Assembly: GCA_012267415.1 (NCBI GenBank)
Contig: JAAXGN010000094.1
Coordinates: 1-64,000, forward strand
Source: Candidatus Poribacteria bacterium
GTDB lineage: Bacteria > Poribacteria > WGA-4E > WGA-3G
DNA: 64,000 nt
Direction: 5' to 3'
Of the stretch, positions 42,218 through 52,286 are shown piece after piece. The notes beneath the pieces were generated by a model. It worked only from the letters and a program-made list of their open reading frames with translations, searched no databases and was not told the DNA's origin. The position numbers and the translations under genes were made by a program. Every line of letters starts with the position of its first letter. Positions within the stretch are counted from its first letter, which is position 1.

Positions 42218-43039
42218 ATGACCAGTTTAAAGAGAATACTAACACTCTTCATCGGTACGACTATAATATTGGTTGGTTGTGGTAATATTAAACCTGGTCA
42301 TAAAATCTATAGGGTTAACGAGTCTCTTTTAGTTTTTCTGTCTATGGGCAACAAGTCCAGAATCGTTGATACCACCTTTGAAAACAGGGAGTTGTATGTA
42401 GATATCCGTACTGGCAAGCAGACTGAAGAACGTGTAATATCACTTAAAGAGCAATTCAAGCTTGAAATTGTTAAACCGCATGAAACTGTCCGAATTGAGG
42501 GAACAGACAGGTTGCATGGGTACGGTGTTGTGAAATTGAAAGTAACGCCACCTGTCAATGGAAAAATGTCTATGCACATTAATTGGACTGGTTTGAAAGT
42601 GCAAACTGGTTTGAAAGGACAAGTTATTCAGAAAAGGCAAGGAGATTTCCCAAATTCTGGCACATATCGCGTTGGTGACAGAATCACGGCTTATTGCTAT
42701 CTAACGGAGAGAAAAGTACCCGCCTTTAAAACTACGAAATTTGGATTAAAGACTCATCTTAAACAGCAAGCAGTATTTAGAGGTAAGGAGTATACTATAA
42801 AGGATCATAGAGTTAAAAATGTATTGGTAAATGATCCTGATATAGTTCTTAATCAACATATTAGTATTATGCTTGATGACCTGAAAACACATGAATATGC
42901 TGAAGTTGAGGATAAGAAGAAAATAGGAGACGATATTCTTGTTGTCAACTTTAAAGTTTCTGAAAAGATTACCCAACAAAGTAGAACTTTCCAAAACAGA
43001 AACCGTTCCTACAGTCGTCCAAATTTGGAAGATCGTTAA
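42218..43039 (+). CDS. lipoprotein of unknown function
   Basis: A 273-residue exported lipoprotein. A signal sequence with lipobox ILVGC ends at about residue 22. The rest is basic and rich in beta strands, with two similar halves: NRELYVDIRTGKQTEERVIS and YRVGDRITAYCYLTERKVPA. I do not recognise the family. The TTG at 42209 is in frame, but the ATG at 42218 has TAGGATT better placed. It starts 12 bases after thyA, so it is probably in the same transcript; a link to nucleotide metabolism is not implied. Confidence 0.65.
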   Translation: MTSLKRILTLFIGTTIILVGCGNIKPGHKIYRVNESLLVFLSMGNKSRIVDTTFENRELYVDIRTGKQTEERVISLKEQFKLEIVKPHETVRIEGTDRLHGYGVVKLKVTPPVNGKMSMHINWTGLKVQTGLKGQVIQKRQGDFPNSGTYRVGDRITAYCYLTERKVPAFKTTKFGLKTHLKQQAVFRGKEYTIKDHRVKNVLVNDPDIVLNQHISIMLDDLKTHEYAEVEDKKKIGDDILVVNFKVSEKITQQSRTFQNRNRSYSRPNLEDR

Positions 43040-43078
43040 TGTTTCCTCATCCCTCCTAAAACTTTAGAGAATAATTCC

Positions 43079-43780
43079 ATGAAAATCCGGACAGTATGCA
43101 TCATCAGTCTTTTACTGTTGTTTAGTGGTTGTAATGTTGAAGAGAAACCTCGCGTTATTTTTACGAGTGATGGAAATTGGTACACGGTTCAGGTCAATAT
43201 CAAGGATAACTGGAAAATATTCAATCCTCAATTAGAAGCTGATCGATTGCATTTAGAACTTGATATAGGTAAAGGTGCAGAAAAACTAATGTGGTTGCTT
43301 TTGGATCCCATTGAGAACTTTAATGAGGATGTCACATTCAGAGGCATCAACACATTAGATGGAAGAGCGTTGTTGCATTTTACTAAAGAGGATGAGCCTC
43401 AAGCGATAGGTTTTTCAGGAAGACATGACCATACTTCCGAAAGTGAAATGAGAAATTCTGTATTAGCTGTTTTTCGGGTAGGAAAACGTCTGTTTGTTGA
43501 CCTTACAGTTGAAAACACGAGTTTTGGAAATCTTATTTCACATGATTTACAAAAGCACTATTTCGGAGGCGATAATGTTGATCAGTTTAAAAACTTTCCC
43601 TTCAGCCTCAGTAACGGTGTTTTCAAGATAGATTTCGGTAAAAACCACGAAGAAAATCGGACTATTCCAATAAAAAGGTTAGTAGGACCCAATGACGTTT
43701 TTGGGGGTGCTGTTGGTGAAAGCGTGTTGGGGAAGAGGAAACTTAGGTGGACATACCTTATTGAGTTAGATACTAAATAG
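43079..43780 (+). CDS. lipoprotein of unknown function
   Basis: A 233-residue lipoprotein. The signal peptide ends in the lipobox LFSGC at about residue 18. The mature part looks like a beta sandwich (WYTVQVNIKDNWKIFNPQLE, LHLELDIGKGAEKLMWLLL, VLAVFRVGKRLFVDLTVENT). I do not recognise the family. It stands 39 bases after the previous lipoprotein gene and 54 bases before folA. The two lipoproteins do not look like duplicates of each other. Confidence 0.65.
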   Translation: MKIRTVCIISLLLLFSGCNVEEKPRVIFTSDGNWYTVQVNIKDNWKIFNPQLEADRLHLELDIGKGAEKLMWLLLDPIENFNEDVTFRGINTLDGRALLHFTKEDEPQAIGFSGRHDHTSESEMRNSVLAVFRVGKRLFVDLTVENTSFGNLISHDLQKHYFGGDNVDQFKNFPFSLSNGVFKIDFGKNHEENRTIPIKRLVGPNDVFGGAVGESVLGKRKLRWTYLIELDTK

Positions 43781-43834
43781 ACTGATGTTGATGTTGCTAA
43801 CAAACACCCCGCATCTGTTATAGGAGAATATAGA

Positions 43835-44338
43835 TTGCAAATATCAATGATTGCTGCCATAGATAAGAATCGACTCATCGGAGACGGACCTAACATTCCA
43901 TGGCACCTTCCTGCAGACCTTCGCCACTTCCGTGAGATGACAATCGGGAAACCTGTTGTTATGGGACGTAAGACTTTCGAAACGCTTCCTAAACCCTTGG
44001 CAAAGCGGAAAAATATTATCCTGACTCGTAATAAGAATTACGCTGCGCCGAAAGAATGTATCGTAGCACATTCAGTAGAGGATGTAATCAGAACTGCTGA
44101 GGCTTTATCTCTAAATACCACTACAGAACTCATGATATGTGGTGGGGGACCGATTTATGCCGCGTTTTTACCGTATGCAACTCGCCTCTACCTGACACAG
44201 ATACATGCAGTGTTTGATGGCGATGTGTATTTTCCTGATTTTGATTGGAACGCATGGGAAGAAGTTAGCCGGACTGACCACAAAGCAGATACGAAGAATC
44301 CACATCAATACAGTTTTCTGACTCTACAAAAGAGATAA
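43835..44338 (+). CDS. folA: dihydrofolate reductase
   Basis: A 167-residue dihydrofolate reductase, regenerating tetrahydrofolate with NADPH. Motifs: MIAAIDKNRLIG, then NIPWHLPADLRHFREMTIGK with the catalytic Asp in the ADLRHF helix, VVMGRKTFETLPK, the NADPH-binding MICGGGPIYAAFLP and the closing LYLTQIHAVFDGDVYFPDF. I take the TTG at 43835 as start because TAGGAGA is about nine bases upstream; the ATG at 43847 would be too far from it. It completes a thyA-folA pair. Confidence 0.95.
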   Translation: MQISMIAAIDKNRLIGDGPNIPWHLPADLRHFREMTIGKPVVMGRKTFETLPKPLAKRKNIILTRNKNYAAPKECIVAHSVEDVIRTAEALSLNTTTELMICGGGPIYAAFLPYATRLYLTQIHAVFDGDVYFPDFDWNAWEEVSRTDHKADTKNPHQYSFLTLQKR

Positions 44339-44365
44339 GTTGTATGTTCTTTCTGGATTAAACCT

Positions 44366-44998
44366 ATGCTAAATCTTTGTATGCTATCTGGTTCTTTTGA
44401 ATACGACTCAGAGGATTCTTTGAACATACTTAAGTCGTATCTTGAAGAATATTACCAAATTAATGCAGATATGATTGTATATGCTTCAGAAGATGATGAT
44501 CCAACTTTGGCAGCAATAGATGATGCGGATGTATTGTTGGTTTTTACACGACGTCTAAATACGAAAGGGGAATCACTCACAAAATTTCAGGCATATTGTG
44601 AACAAGGCAAACCTCTCGTCGGTGTAAGAACAGCAAGTCACGCTTACCAGAACTGGTTAGAATTTGATAAAGTTGTGTTAGGGGGTGACTATCAGGGACA
44701 TTACGGACAGGGTTCTACTGTTCGCGTGGAATATCTTGATCCAGAACATCCAATAGTGGATGGAATTTCAGGACTTGAGAGTTTTGGAAGTCTCTACAAG
44801 AATCCTTCACTTTCCAGCGACACATCTGTGCTATTATTGGGACATACAGATGAGCATTCAGAACCTGTGGCGTGGACACGTTTGCATAACGGTGGTCGTG
44901 TATGTTATACTTCATTAGGACATCAGAAGGACTTTACCTTTGAACCTTTTTTGCGATTTCTTGCTCAGAGTGTCCTTTGGGTAACAGAACAGATATAG
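44366..44998 (+). CDS. ThuA-like domain protein
   Basis: A 210-residue ThuA-like protein with a class I glutamine amidotransferase-like fold. Recognisable parts: LCMLSGSFEYDSEDSLNILK, DADVLLVFTR, the loop GKPLVGVRTASHAYQNWLEF, the metal- or ligand-binding GGDYQGHYGQG, and the closing PVAWTRLHNGGRVCYTSLGH. ThuA of rhizobia is linked to trehalose/maltitol use; most homologues in Poribacteria and Planctomycetes are unassigned. No signal peptide. The next gene, a NagA-like deacetylase, starts 19 bases later, so a sugar-related unit is possible. Confidence 0.83.
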   Translation: MLNLCMLSGSFEYDSEDSLNILKSYLEEYYQINADMIVYASEDDDPTLAAIDDADVLLVFTRRLNTKGESLTKFQAYCEQGKPLVGVRTASHAYQNWLEFDKVVLGGDYQGHYGQGSTVRVEYLDPEHPIVDGISGLESFGSLYKNPSLSSDTSVLLLGHTDEHSEPVAWTRLHNGGRVCYTSLGHQKDFTFEPFLRFLAQSVLWVTEQI

Positions 44999-45017
44999 GA
45001 ATTGGACTTCAGGAGAT

Positions 45018-46253
45018 ATGGGAACACTAACAATTTTAAATGGTGACATATATACACCGCTCCACTTCGGTCCTGGCAATATCGTCATAGAAGATGATAC
45101 AATCACGACATTAACGAAAGAACATCCACCTACATCAGACACGGTAATAGATGCAACAGGTTGCTTTGTAATTCCTGGACTGATTGATGGGTTGATACAT
45201 GGGGGCGGCGGTTGTGATAGTATGACCGGTAAGGTGGATGACATTAAAACAATCGCTCGGGCACATGCATTACACGGTGTTACCGCGTTAGTGGTGGGAA
45301 TATCGTCCGGTAGTATGGATCAGATTAACGCTTCATTGACCGCGATTGCGAATGTTGTTGACGACCCTGTGGCGGATGGTGCCAGACTTATTGGATCGTA
45401 TGTTGAAGGCAAATTTGGCAGTCTTGAGAAGAACGGTGCGCAAGACCCAAAATATATTACGCCTCCGAACTTTGAAGAGTTCCATTCAATGTGGGCAGCG
45501 TCTGATGGCACACTAAAGGTAATTTCTCTTGCACCGGAGAATGACAAAAACTTGCAGTTTGTTAAACATCTGTCAGAATTCAGATCGGATGCATATAACA
45601 ACATTGTAATAGCGATGGGACACACCAATGCAACGTATCAACAAGCGATGGATGCAATTGATGCGGGTATTACGCGTGCAACCCATACTTACAATGGTAT
45701 GAGCGGAATGCATCACCGAAACTTGGGAGCATTGGAAGCGGTTTTAGACCACCCTAAGATCCAGGCGGAATTGATTGTTGACGAACATCATGTCCACCCA
45801 TTTTGGGGTAAACAACTTATAAAGAAAAAAGGGATATCAGGTGTCGGTTTGATCACCGATTGCACTGAACATGCAGGTTTAGCTGCAGAAGAATGGCAGA
45901 AAAACGCTGTTTACAATACCGAACTTGATGCATACCTTTTGAACGCATCAGATTCTGAGTTTCCTCCAAAATACATAAAAGATGGTGCAATGTGGCTGGA
46001 TGTCGGTAAACCTACAGAACGTCTTGCGGGTGCAATCATTACACTAATGGATGGCGTACGTAATGTGATGGAATGGGGATATTCATTAGAAGAAACCTTA
46101 ACGATGGCGACATTAACACCTGCAAGAAATTTAGGCGTTGATGACCGTATAGGATCAATTGCTCCGGACAAGGCTGCTGATTTGGTAATCGTTGATAGAG
46201 AATTGAACGTTCAGTCCGTAATTTTACGTGGAAAAGTGCTTAAAACGCCATAA
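45018..46253 (+). CDS. N-acetylglucosamine-6-phosphate deacetylase-like amidohydrolase
   Basis: A 411-residue amidohydrolase with NagA architecture. Metal ligands line up with NagA: E130 in SYVEGKFGSLEK, H202 in AMGHTNATY and H223 in ATHTYNGMSGMHH; the catalytic Asp is D281 in LITDCTEHAG. The first metal motif, HxH in many relatives, reads LIH; E. coli NagA lacks HxH as well. Short beta-sandwich pieces at both ends (TLTILNGDIYT; KAADLVIVDRELNVQSVILR) complete the fold. It would remove acetyl from an N-acetylated sugar phosphate. AGGAG is only two bases before the ATG, which is unusually close. Confidence 0.8.
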   Translation: MGTLTILNGDIYTPLHFGPGNIVIEDDTITTLTKEHPPTSDTVIDATGCFVIPGLIDGLIHGGGGCDSMTGKVDDIKTIARAHALHGVTALVVGISSGSMDQINASLTAIANVVDDPVADGARLIGSYVEGKFGSLEKNGAQDPKYITPPNFEEFHSMWAASDGTLKVISLAPENDKNLQFVKHLSEFRSDAYNNIVIAMGHTNATYQQAMDAIDAGITRATHTYNGMSGMHHRNLGALEAVLDHPKIQAELIVDEHHVHPFWGKQLIKKKGISGVGLITDCTEHAGLAAEEWQKNAVYNTELDAYLLNASDSEFPPKYIKDGAMWLDVGKPTERLAGAIITLMDGVRNVMEWGYSLEETLTMATLTPARNLGVDDRIGSIAPDKAADLVIVDRELNVQSVILRGKVLKTP

Positions 46254-46308
46254 ATTCACAATTTTGCAATAAATCACTCATATTTTTTACAATTTTTTTG
46301 AATTTAAC

Positions 46309-46337
46309 TTGACATAAGCGATGATTGGTATTATAAT
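46309..46337 (+). promoter_or_regulatory. promoter of the str-S10-spc cluster
   Basis: A perfect TTGACA (46309-46314), exactly 17 bases, and a perfect TATAAT (46332-46337). Transcription should begin near 46344, leaving a leader of about 185 bases before rpsL. Confidence 0.92.
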
Positions 46338-46343
46338 TAACGT

Positions 46344-46529
46344 TTTGAGTGTTAAAGTCTAAGTTTTGTCAGAAAAAACATAGGGGGCATTCAATTTGGA
46401 AGCAGTCTGACGTCGTTTTTCAGAGCAACGTTGTTGTATTACTTGAAAAATGAGCCCTGTGAGGGCTTTTTCTTTTGTGTAGTAGTTGTCCCTATGATTT
46501 GTTTTCAACATAATAGATGAGGAATTGAT
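46344..46529 (+). promoter_or_regulatory. rpsL leader with possible attenuator
   Basis: Between promoter and rpsL lies a leader that contains an intrinsic terminator (46453-46476). Upstream, AGGGGGC at 46382-46388 could pair with GCCCT of the terminator's left arm (46454-46458) and form an antiterminator. Such a switch would let the cell reduce transcription of the whole ribosomal cluster. It shows no known ribosomal-protein leader motif that I recognise. Confidence 0.5.
46453..46476 (+). terminator. intrinsic terminator in the rpsL leader
   Basis: Perfect six-bp stem AGCCCT / AGGGCT with loop GTG, then TTTTTCTTTT. It lies about 110 bases after the predicted transcript start and 53 bases before the rpsL ATG. 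Confidence 0.82.
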
Positions 46530-46904
46530 ATGCCGACAATAAATCAACTAATCAAAAAACCGCGTAAGAAATACCGCAAAAAGACAAAATCCCCGATTCT
46601 TCAGCAGTGTCCGCAACGTAGAGGGATCTGTTTACAGGTGAAAACAGTAACGCCGAACAAACCGAATTCTGCTCTGCGTAAGGTTGCTCGTGTACGATTT
46701 ACCTCATCCGCTGATGAAGCGACCTGTTATATTCCTGGGATTGACCACAACCTGCAAGAGCACTCAGTTGTGTTAGTGCGTGGCGGACGAGTAAAGGACT
46801 TGTCTAACGTGCGTTACCATATTGTTCGTGGTAAATTAGATACGGCTGGCGTTGAGAACCGTCGTCAAGGTCGGTCTAAATACGGCGCGCGGAAACCTAA
46901 TTAG
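46530..46904 (+). CDS. rpsL: 30S ribosomal protein S12
   Basis: A 124-residue S12 of the decoding centre. The sequence follows the family ([20 protein letters not shown] at the start, [20 protein letters not shown] in the middle, [10 protein letters not shown] at the end). One notable change: the loop usually [11 protein letters not shown] reads [11 protein letters not shown], with Asn at residue 43 (codon AAC). This is the position of E. coli Lys42 (mature numbering), where Asn gives streptomycin resistance. The second key Lys, in GRVKDL, is kept. First gene of the str cluster. Confidence 0.98.
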   Translation: MPTINQLIKKPRKKYRKKTKSPILQQCPQRRGICLQVKTVTPNKPNSALRKVARVRFTSSADEATCYIPGIDHNLQEHSVVLVRGGRVKDLSNVRYHIVRGKLDTAGVENRRQGRSKYGARKPN

Positions 46905-46988
46905 ATATTATAGTATAGATTTGTTCTTATAGAAGTAAGAGATATATTTTGTAGAACCTATAAGAGACGATTTCTGGAGGAGTTGGAG

Positions 46989-47459
46989 ATGCCGAGGCGT
47001 GGAAATGTTGCAAAACGGGATGTGAGTCCCGATGCAATTCACAATAGCAAGTTAGTCGCAAAATTCATTAATCATCTGATGTGGGATGGCAAGAAAGGAA
47101 CTGCACAACGTATTGTGTATTCAAGTTTCAAGATTATTGAAGAACGGACTAACGAGGAAGGTTTCACAGTGTTTAACCAAGCGATCAATAATGTCAAACC
47201 TGTATTGGAGATTCGTCCACGTCGCGTAGGGAGTCAAACGTATCAAGTGCCAGTTGATGTAAAAGCAGAACGGCGAACAACATTAGCGATTAACTGGATT
47301 ATTCAGTCTGCCCGTGGCAGAGGTGAAAAAGGTATGGCGGCGCGACTGGCGGGTGAGTTGATGGATGCCTCTCAGAATGAAGGCAACGCAATCGGTAAGA
47401 AATCGGAACAACACCGGATGGCAGAAGCAAATAGAGCATTTGCTCATTATAGATGGTAA
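46989..47459 (+). CDS. rpsG: 30S ribosomal protein S7
   Basis: A 156-residue S7, the primary assembly protein of the 30S head. It opens with MPRRGNVAKRDVSPDAIHNS and contains FNQAINNVKPVLEIRPRRVG, RRTTLAINWIIQSARGRGEK. I chose the ATG at 46989 (GGAGGAG upstream) rather than the in-frame TTG two codons earlier; it gives the standard length. It follows rpsL by 84 bases. Confidence 0.97.
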   Translation: MPRRGNVAKRDVSPDAIHNSKLVAKFINHLMWDGKKGTAQRIVYSSFKIIEERTNEEGFTVFNQAINNVKPVLEIRPRRVGSQTYQVPVDVKAERRTTLAINWIIQSARGRGEKGMAARLAGELMDASQNEGNAIGKKSEQHRMAEANRAFAHYRW

Positions 47460-47536
47460 TACGTATTAATCATATTTGATTGTATAACTTAAATAAAGGT
47501 TTCATAGAGTCTGACGGAATAAGGAGTCATAAGACA

Positions 47537-49648
47537 GTGTCGGAAAAGAAGCAAAAGGTGCTACGAAGTTCAGCCCTATCACATACGCGAAATATTGGTA
47601 TTATGGCGCATATTGATGCGGGTAAGACAACCGTAACCGAACGGATTCTATTCTATACGGGTAGGGTTTATCGTATCGGTGAAGTTGACGATGGCACAAC
47701 TACCATGGATTTTATGGTGCAAGAGCAGGAGCGCGGTATTACGATTACTGCTGCTGCGACGACTTGCAACTGGAAGGACCACCATATCAACATCATTGAT
47801 ACTCCCGGACATATTGACTTTACGGTAGAAGTAGAACGTTCATTGCGGGTGTTGGATGGTGCTGTTGCTGTTTTCTGTGCTGTAGGTGGTGTTGAACCAC
47901 AATCTGAAACTGTATGGCGTCAAGCGGATAAGTACAAGATACCTCGCATCGCTTATGTCAATAAGATGGACAGAACGGGTGCAGACTTTTTCCGAACCGT
48001 CGAAATGATGGAGGAGCGTTTAGGGACAACAGCTGTTCCTATTCAACTACCCATCGGGTCCGCGGAACAATTTAAAGGGATTGTTGATCTTATTTCAATG
48101 AAGGGTCAATTATGGGACGAAGGGAGTCTCGGTGCAGTTATTCACGAAACAGATATCCCCGCAGAGATGGAAGAGATGGTGCACGAATATCGGGATAGGT
48201 TATTTGCAGCCATCGGTGAATGGGACGATGAACTCTGTGAGAAGTACATCAACGGCGTGGAGTTCACACCAGAAGAAATTAAAACGGGGTTGCGGCAAGC
48301 AGTAATGAGTAGTAAGGTCGTTCCAGTGCTTTGTGGTTCCGCATTAAAGAACAAAGGGGTTCAACCTCTTTTAGATGGCATTGTTACTTACCTTCCCTCA
48401 CCCACAGATGTAAAATCGGTAGTTGGATTCAACCCGAAAACTGAGGAAGAAGAGACACGTGCTGCTGACAGAGATGACCCGTTCTGTGCCCTTGCCTTTA
48501 AGATCACTACCGATCCACATGTTGGCAAACTCACATATCTCCGCGTTTACTCTGGTGTATTGAACAAGGGTGATACTGTCTATAATAGTAAGACAGAAAA
48601 GTATGAACGTATCGGTAGGTTGATGCAGATGCATGCAAATAAACGTGAAGAGCACCAATCTGTCAGTGCTGGTGATATTGTAGCAGCGATCGGACTAAAG
48701 GAACTCAGTACGGGAGACACTATCTGTGATCCCAAGTCACCGATTGCATTGGAGACGATGGTATTTCCACTGCCTGTCATGTCTGTGGCAGTTGAACCGC
48801 GTTCACAATCAGATATTGACAAGTTAAACCTGGCACTATCAAAGTTGGCTGAGGAAGATCCGACTTTCAAAGTTCATCAAGACCCGGATACAGGTCAAAC
48901 GCTTCTCTCTGGTATGGGTGAACTTCACTTGGAAATCATAGTTGATCGTTTAGTGAGAGAATTTAACGTATCTGCCAATGTCGGTTCTCCTGAAGTTGCA
49001 TATCGTGAAACGCTTCTGAAACCGGTCAAAGTTGAAGGCAGATTTGTCCGTCAGTCCGGTGGTAAGGGATTGTTCGGACATGTTGTGATAGAAGTATCAC
49101 CACTTGAAAAGGGTGCTGGTTTCGAATTTAGCGATGAGACAAGGGGTGGTGCGATTCCCCAAGAATATATCCCCGCGGTTCGTAAAGGGATTGAAAATGC
49201 GATGAACGTTGGAACATTAGCCGGTTATCCGGTTGTTGATGTTGGGGTTCGTCTGGTAGATGGTTCATTCCATCAAGTAGATTCATCAGAGATGGCATTT
49301 TCGATTGCTGGTTCTATGGCGTTCAAAGAAGCTGCGAAAAAGTCAGGTTCAGTATTACTTGAACCGATTATGGCAGTTGAAGTCATAGTGTCGGATGAGT
49401 ATCTCGGGAAAGTGATCGGGGATCTGAATTCACGTCGTGCTCATATTCGGGACACTGAGGTGCATGATAAGTCCCGCATTCAGGTTGTTCGGGTTGATGT
49501 GCCGTTATCTGAGATGTTTGGTTATGTAAAATCGCTACGTTCGTTAACACAGGGACGCGCTAACTATTCAATGGAATTCGCGCATTATCGGGAAGTTCCG
49601 ACAGGTGTTGCCGAGGAATTGATCTCAAGTGCAGCATCATCTTCATAG
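47537..49648 (+). CDS. fusA: elongation factor G
   Basis: A 703-residue EF-G that drives translocation on the ribosome by GTP hydrolysis. G1 is [16 protein letters not shown]2 [12 protein letters not shown]3 [10 protein letters not shown]4 [10 protein letters not shown]. Domain IV holds [12 protein letters not shown], and the C-terminus reads [20 protein letters not shown]. The open frame reaches back to 47480, but GTG at 47537 with AAGGAGT nine bases upstream is the likely start. Third gene of the str cluster. Confidence 0.97.
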   Translation: MSEKKQKVLRSSALSHTRNIGIMAHIDAGKTTVTERILFYTGRVYRIGEVDDGTTTMDFMVQEQERGITITAAATTCNWKDHHINIIDTPGHIDFTVEVERSLRVLDGAVAVFCAVGGVEPQSETVWRQADKYKIPRIAYVNKMDRTGADFFRTVEMMEERLGTTAVPIQLPIGSAEQFKGIVDLISMKGQLWDEGSLGAVIHETDIPAEMEEMVHEYRDRLFAAIGEWDDELCEKYINGVEFTPEEIKTGLRQAVMSSKVVPVLCGSALKNKGVQPLLDGIVTYLPSPTDVKSVVGFNPKTEEEETRAADRDDPFCALAFKITTDPHVGKLTYLRVYSGVLNKGDTVYNSKTEKYERIGRLMQMHANKREEHQSVSAGDIVAAIGLKELSTGDTICDPKSPIALETMVFPLPVMSVAVEPRSQSDIDKLNLALSKLAEEDPTFKVHQDPDTGQTLLSGMGELHLEIIVDRLVREFNVSANVGSPEVAYRETLLKPVKVEGRFVRQSGGKGLFGHVVIEVSPLEKGAGFEFSDETRGGAIPQEYIPAVRKGIENAMNVGTLAGYPVVDVGVRLVDGSFHQVDSSEMAFSIAGSMAFKEAAKKSGSVLLEPIMAVEVIVSDEYLGKVIGDLNSRRAHIRDTEVHDKSRIQVVRVDVPLSEMFGYVKSLRSLTQGRANYSMEFAHYREVPTGVAEELISSAASSS

Positions 49649-49763
49649 AACTGACGTACTGTGGTATTTGTAAAGAACACAATTATTATTTATTGTTACT
49701 TAATCATAATCATATAAAAGATTGATGCCAACACGAAAAAAAATCGTAAGGCAGAAGTTAAAC

Positions 49764-49780
49764 GTCCGAAAAGTTCGGAC
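49764..49780. repeat. small hairpin between fusA and tuf
   Basis: GTCCGAA-AAG-TTCGGAC, a perfect seven-bp stem with a three-base loop, about 118 bases before the tuf start. No T run follows, so it is not an evident terminator. A degenerate family B hairpin (ACAC-GTT-GTGT then GCCTAC) follows at 49790-49808. Confidence 0.6.
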
Positions 49781-49897
49781 ATAATTGAAACACGTTGTGT
49801 GCCTACTATGTAGGCTGATGAGAATTTGAATGGAACTCGGGTTTAGCGATATTTAAAACCCATGATACCTAACCTATAATTTGGAGTTTGGACACAA

Positions 49898-51097
49898 ATG
49901 GCAAAGCAAGCTTTTGAAAGGACAAAGCCTCACGTTAATATTGGTACTATTGGCCACGTTGATCATGGTAAGACAACGCTTACAGCGGCGATTACGATGG
50001 TCTTATCAAAACTCGCTGACAAAGACTATGTCATGACCTATGAGGACATTGACAAAGCACCCGAGGAAAAAGAACGTGGCATTACAATTAACACAGCTCA
50101 CGTTGAGTATGAGACAGAAAACCGTCATTATGCGCACGTTGATTGCCCTGGACACGCTGACTATATCAAGAATATGATTACCGGTGCTGCCCAGATGGAT
50201 GGTGCTATTCTGGTTGTTTCCGCAGCAGATGGTCCTATGCCGCAGACGCGTGAACACGTACTACTTGCTCGACAGGTGAATGTGCCTTCCTTGGTCGTTT
50301 TCCTTAATAAGGCAGACATGGTGGATGACGAAGAACTGCTGGAACTCGTTGAATTGGAAGTGCGCGAATTATTGAGCGAATATGAATTTCCTGGAGACGA
50401 TACGCCTATTATTGCTGGTTCTGCACTGGAAGCTATGGAATCTGCTGGGGATCCGACAAGTGAGGCATGTAAACCGATTCGGGATCTTATGGAATCAGTT
50501 GACGAGTTTATTCCAGAACCGATTCGCGACACTGAAAAACCTTTCTTGATGCCAATTGAAGACATCTTTACAATCAGTGGACGTGGTACAGTTGTTACAG
50601 GTCGTGTTGAACGCGGCATCGTTGAAGTTGGTAATACTGTAGAGATCGTCGGATTACGTGACACGACTGATACAGTTGTTACCGGTGTTGAAATGTTCAA
50701 TAAGTTTCTTGATGAAGGCAGAGCGGGTGACAATATCGGTGCGCTGCTTCGTGGTATTGACAGAGATGATGTTGAACGCGGACAAGTATTGGCTGTTCCC
50801 GGTACCGTTACACCCCACACGAAGTTTGAAGCGGAAGCCTATATCTTGACTAAAGAGGAGGGCGGACGTTGGAATCCGTTCTTTAGTGGATATCGTCCAC
50901 AGTTCTATTTCCGCACAACTGATGTTACGGGTGAAATGAATCTGGAAGAAGGCGTTGAAATGATTATGCCGGGTGACAACGCACAGATTACCGTTCAACT
51001 CTCTAAGCCGATTGCATTGGAAGAACAACTGCGTTTCGCTATCCGTGAAGGCGGACACACTATTGGCGCGGGTGTTGTCTCTAAGATTCTTGAGTAA
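49898..51097 (+). CDS. tuf: elongation factor Tu
   Basis: A 399-residue EF-Tu that carries aminoacyl-tRNA to the ribosome. G1 is GHVDHGKT (19-26), followed by [37 protein letters not shown] and [20 protein letters not shown]. Domains 2 and 3 read [17 protein letters not shown] and [17 protein letters not shown]. The length and sequence are standard. The 249-base gap before it suggests its own promoter, but I see no good hexamers. Only one tuf gene is in the window. Confidence 0.98.
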   Translation: MAKQAFERTKPHVNIGTIGHVDHGKTTLTAAITMVLSKLADKDYVMTYEDIDKAPEEKERGITINTAHVEYETENRHYAHVDCPGHADYIKNMITGAAQMDGAILVVSAADGPMPQTREHVLLARQVNVPSLVVFLNKADMVDDEELLELVELEVRELLSEYEFPGDDTPIIAGSALEAMESAGDPTSEACKPIRDLMESVDEFIPEPIRDTEKPFLMPIEDIFTISGRGTVVTGRVERGIVEVGNTVEIVGLRDTTDTVVTGVEMFNKFLDEGRAGDNIGALLRGIDRDDVERGQVLAVPGTVTPHTKFEAEAYILTKEEGGRWNPFFSGYRPQFYFRTTDVTGEMNLEEGVEMIMPGDNAQITVQLSKPIALEEQLRFAIREGGHTIGAGVVSKILE

Positions 51098-51283
51098 CGA
51101 GTGAGGTATTTGTAGGGGTCGTTCCTCGTAAATCTGGTATATAACGTGTGTAGGTATCTTGTCAGGATGGTCAAGGTTAAAAGCACAATAGTTGATATAA
51201 CTTGATGGGTTCTGACAAGATACATGCAATAAAGAAAGGTTTACAAGGGAGCGCATCGTTACTTTTGAAGAGGTAAAGAAGTG

Positions 51284-51595
51284 ATGAACAATCAGAAAAT
51301 ACGCATTCGGTTAAAGGCTTATGATCACCGACTGCTTGACCAGTCGGCGAGGCAAATTGCCGAAACGGCTAAAAAGACTCAGGCGAGGGTATCAGGTCCA
51401 ATCCCGTTGCCTACTAAGAAGCATATCTATACAGTGCAACGGTCAACCTTTAAGGACAAGAAGTCAAGAGAACAATTTGAAATGCGTATACATAAACGGT
51501 TATTGGATATCCTTGAAACTGCACCCAAAACAGTGGATGCGTTGATGCGGCTTGACCTTCCCGCTGGTGTTGATGTCAAAATTACATTACTATAA
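51284..51595 (+). CDS. rpsJ: 30S ribosomal protein S10
   Basis: A 103-residue S10 (NusE), a head protein of the 30S subunit and partner of NusB/NusG in antitermination. It contains [37 protein letters not shown] and [12 protein letters not shown]. The ATG at 51284 follows GAGG; a GTG directly before it is in frame but less likely. First gene of the S10 part, 186 bases after tuf. Confidence 0.97.
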   Translation: MNNQKIRIRLKAYDHRLLDQSARQIAETAKKTQARVSGPIPLPTKKHIYTVQRSTFKDKKSREQFEMRIHKRLLDILETAPKTVDALMRLDLPAGVDVKITLL

Positions 51596-51605
51596 GGACG
51601 AGGAA

Positions 51606-52262
51606 ATGGTTAACGGTATTATAGGTAGAAAAGTTGGGATGACACAAGTCTTTGAAGACACGGGAAAAGTTATCCCGGTTACTGTGATTGAAGCAGGTCC
51701 TTGTCCAATTGTTCAAGTAAAGACGCAGGAACGGGATGGATACCAAGCAGTTCAGTTAGGTTTTGGTAAACGCAAGGAAAGCAAGTTCAACAGTCCTGAA
51801 CGTGGACACTTTGCAAAGGCAGATGTTGAACCGACCCGTGTACTTCGGGAATTCCGTGTGGAGAGTCTTGAAGATGTTAATGTAGGTGAAACTGTTGATG
51901 CAAGCCTATTCACTGAAGGTGAACTTGTTGATATAACAGGGACATCAAAAGGACACGGGTTTACTGGGGTTGTTAAACGGTACGGATTTAAGGGTGGCAG
52001 AAAAAGTCATGGCGGTGAGCAAGACCTACGTCGTCCGGGTTCTATCGGTGCTAGTGCTACACCCTCGCGTGTGTTTAAAGGAAAGAAAATGCCGGGACGA
52101 TACGGTGCGAAACGACACACCGTTCAGAATCTACAGATTATTCAAGCGGATGCTGAAAGGAATTTGTTGGTTGTTAAGGGTTCAATTCCAGGACCCCCCA
52201 ACGGTATCCTCCTCATAAAAAAATCTGTAAAAGCGTCTGAAACAGACAATAAAGGAAGTTAG
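51606..52262 (+). CDS. rplC: 50S ribosomal protein L3
   Basis: A 218-residue L3 near the peptidyl transferase centre. It opens [20 protein letters not shown] and contains the family stretch [56 protein letters not shown]. The start ATG at 51606 follows GGACGAGGAA; the frame is open further upstream through the end of rpsJ, but that part is not L3-like. Confidence 0.97.
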   Translation: MVNGIIGRKVGMTQVFEDTGKVIPVTVIEAGPCPIVQVKTQERDGYQAVQLGFGKRKESKFNSPERGHFAKADVEPTRVLREFRVESLEDVNVGETVDASLFTEGELVDITGTSKGHGFTGVVKRYGFKGGRKSHGGEQDLRRPGSIGASATPSRVFKGKKMPGRYGAKRHTVQNLQIIQADAERNLLVVKGSIPGPPNGILLIKKSVKASETDNKGS

Positions 52263-52286
52263 TTTGATATAGATATAAAACCTGAA

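Noticed and set aside
45018..46253. Naming the amidohydrolase nagA outright
   Set aside because: E130, H202, H223 and D281 fit, but the first metal motif differs and no other amino-sugar gene is adjacent, so only a NagA-like call is given.
46983..47536. Longer N-termini for S7 and EF-G from upstream in-frame TTG codons
   Set aside because: Better placed ribosome sites and family lengths favour ATG 46989 and GTG 47537. Similar choices were made for L3, L18, L24, S8 and S14.
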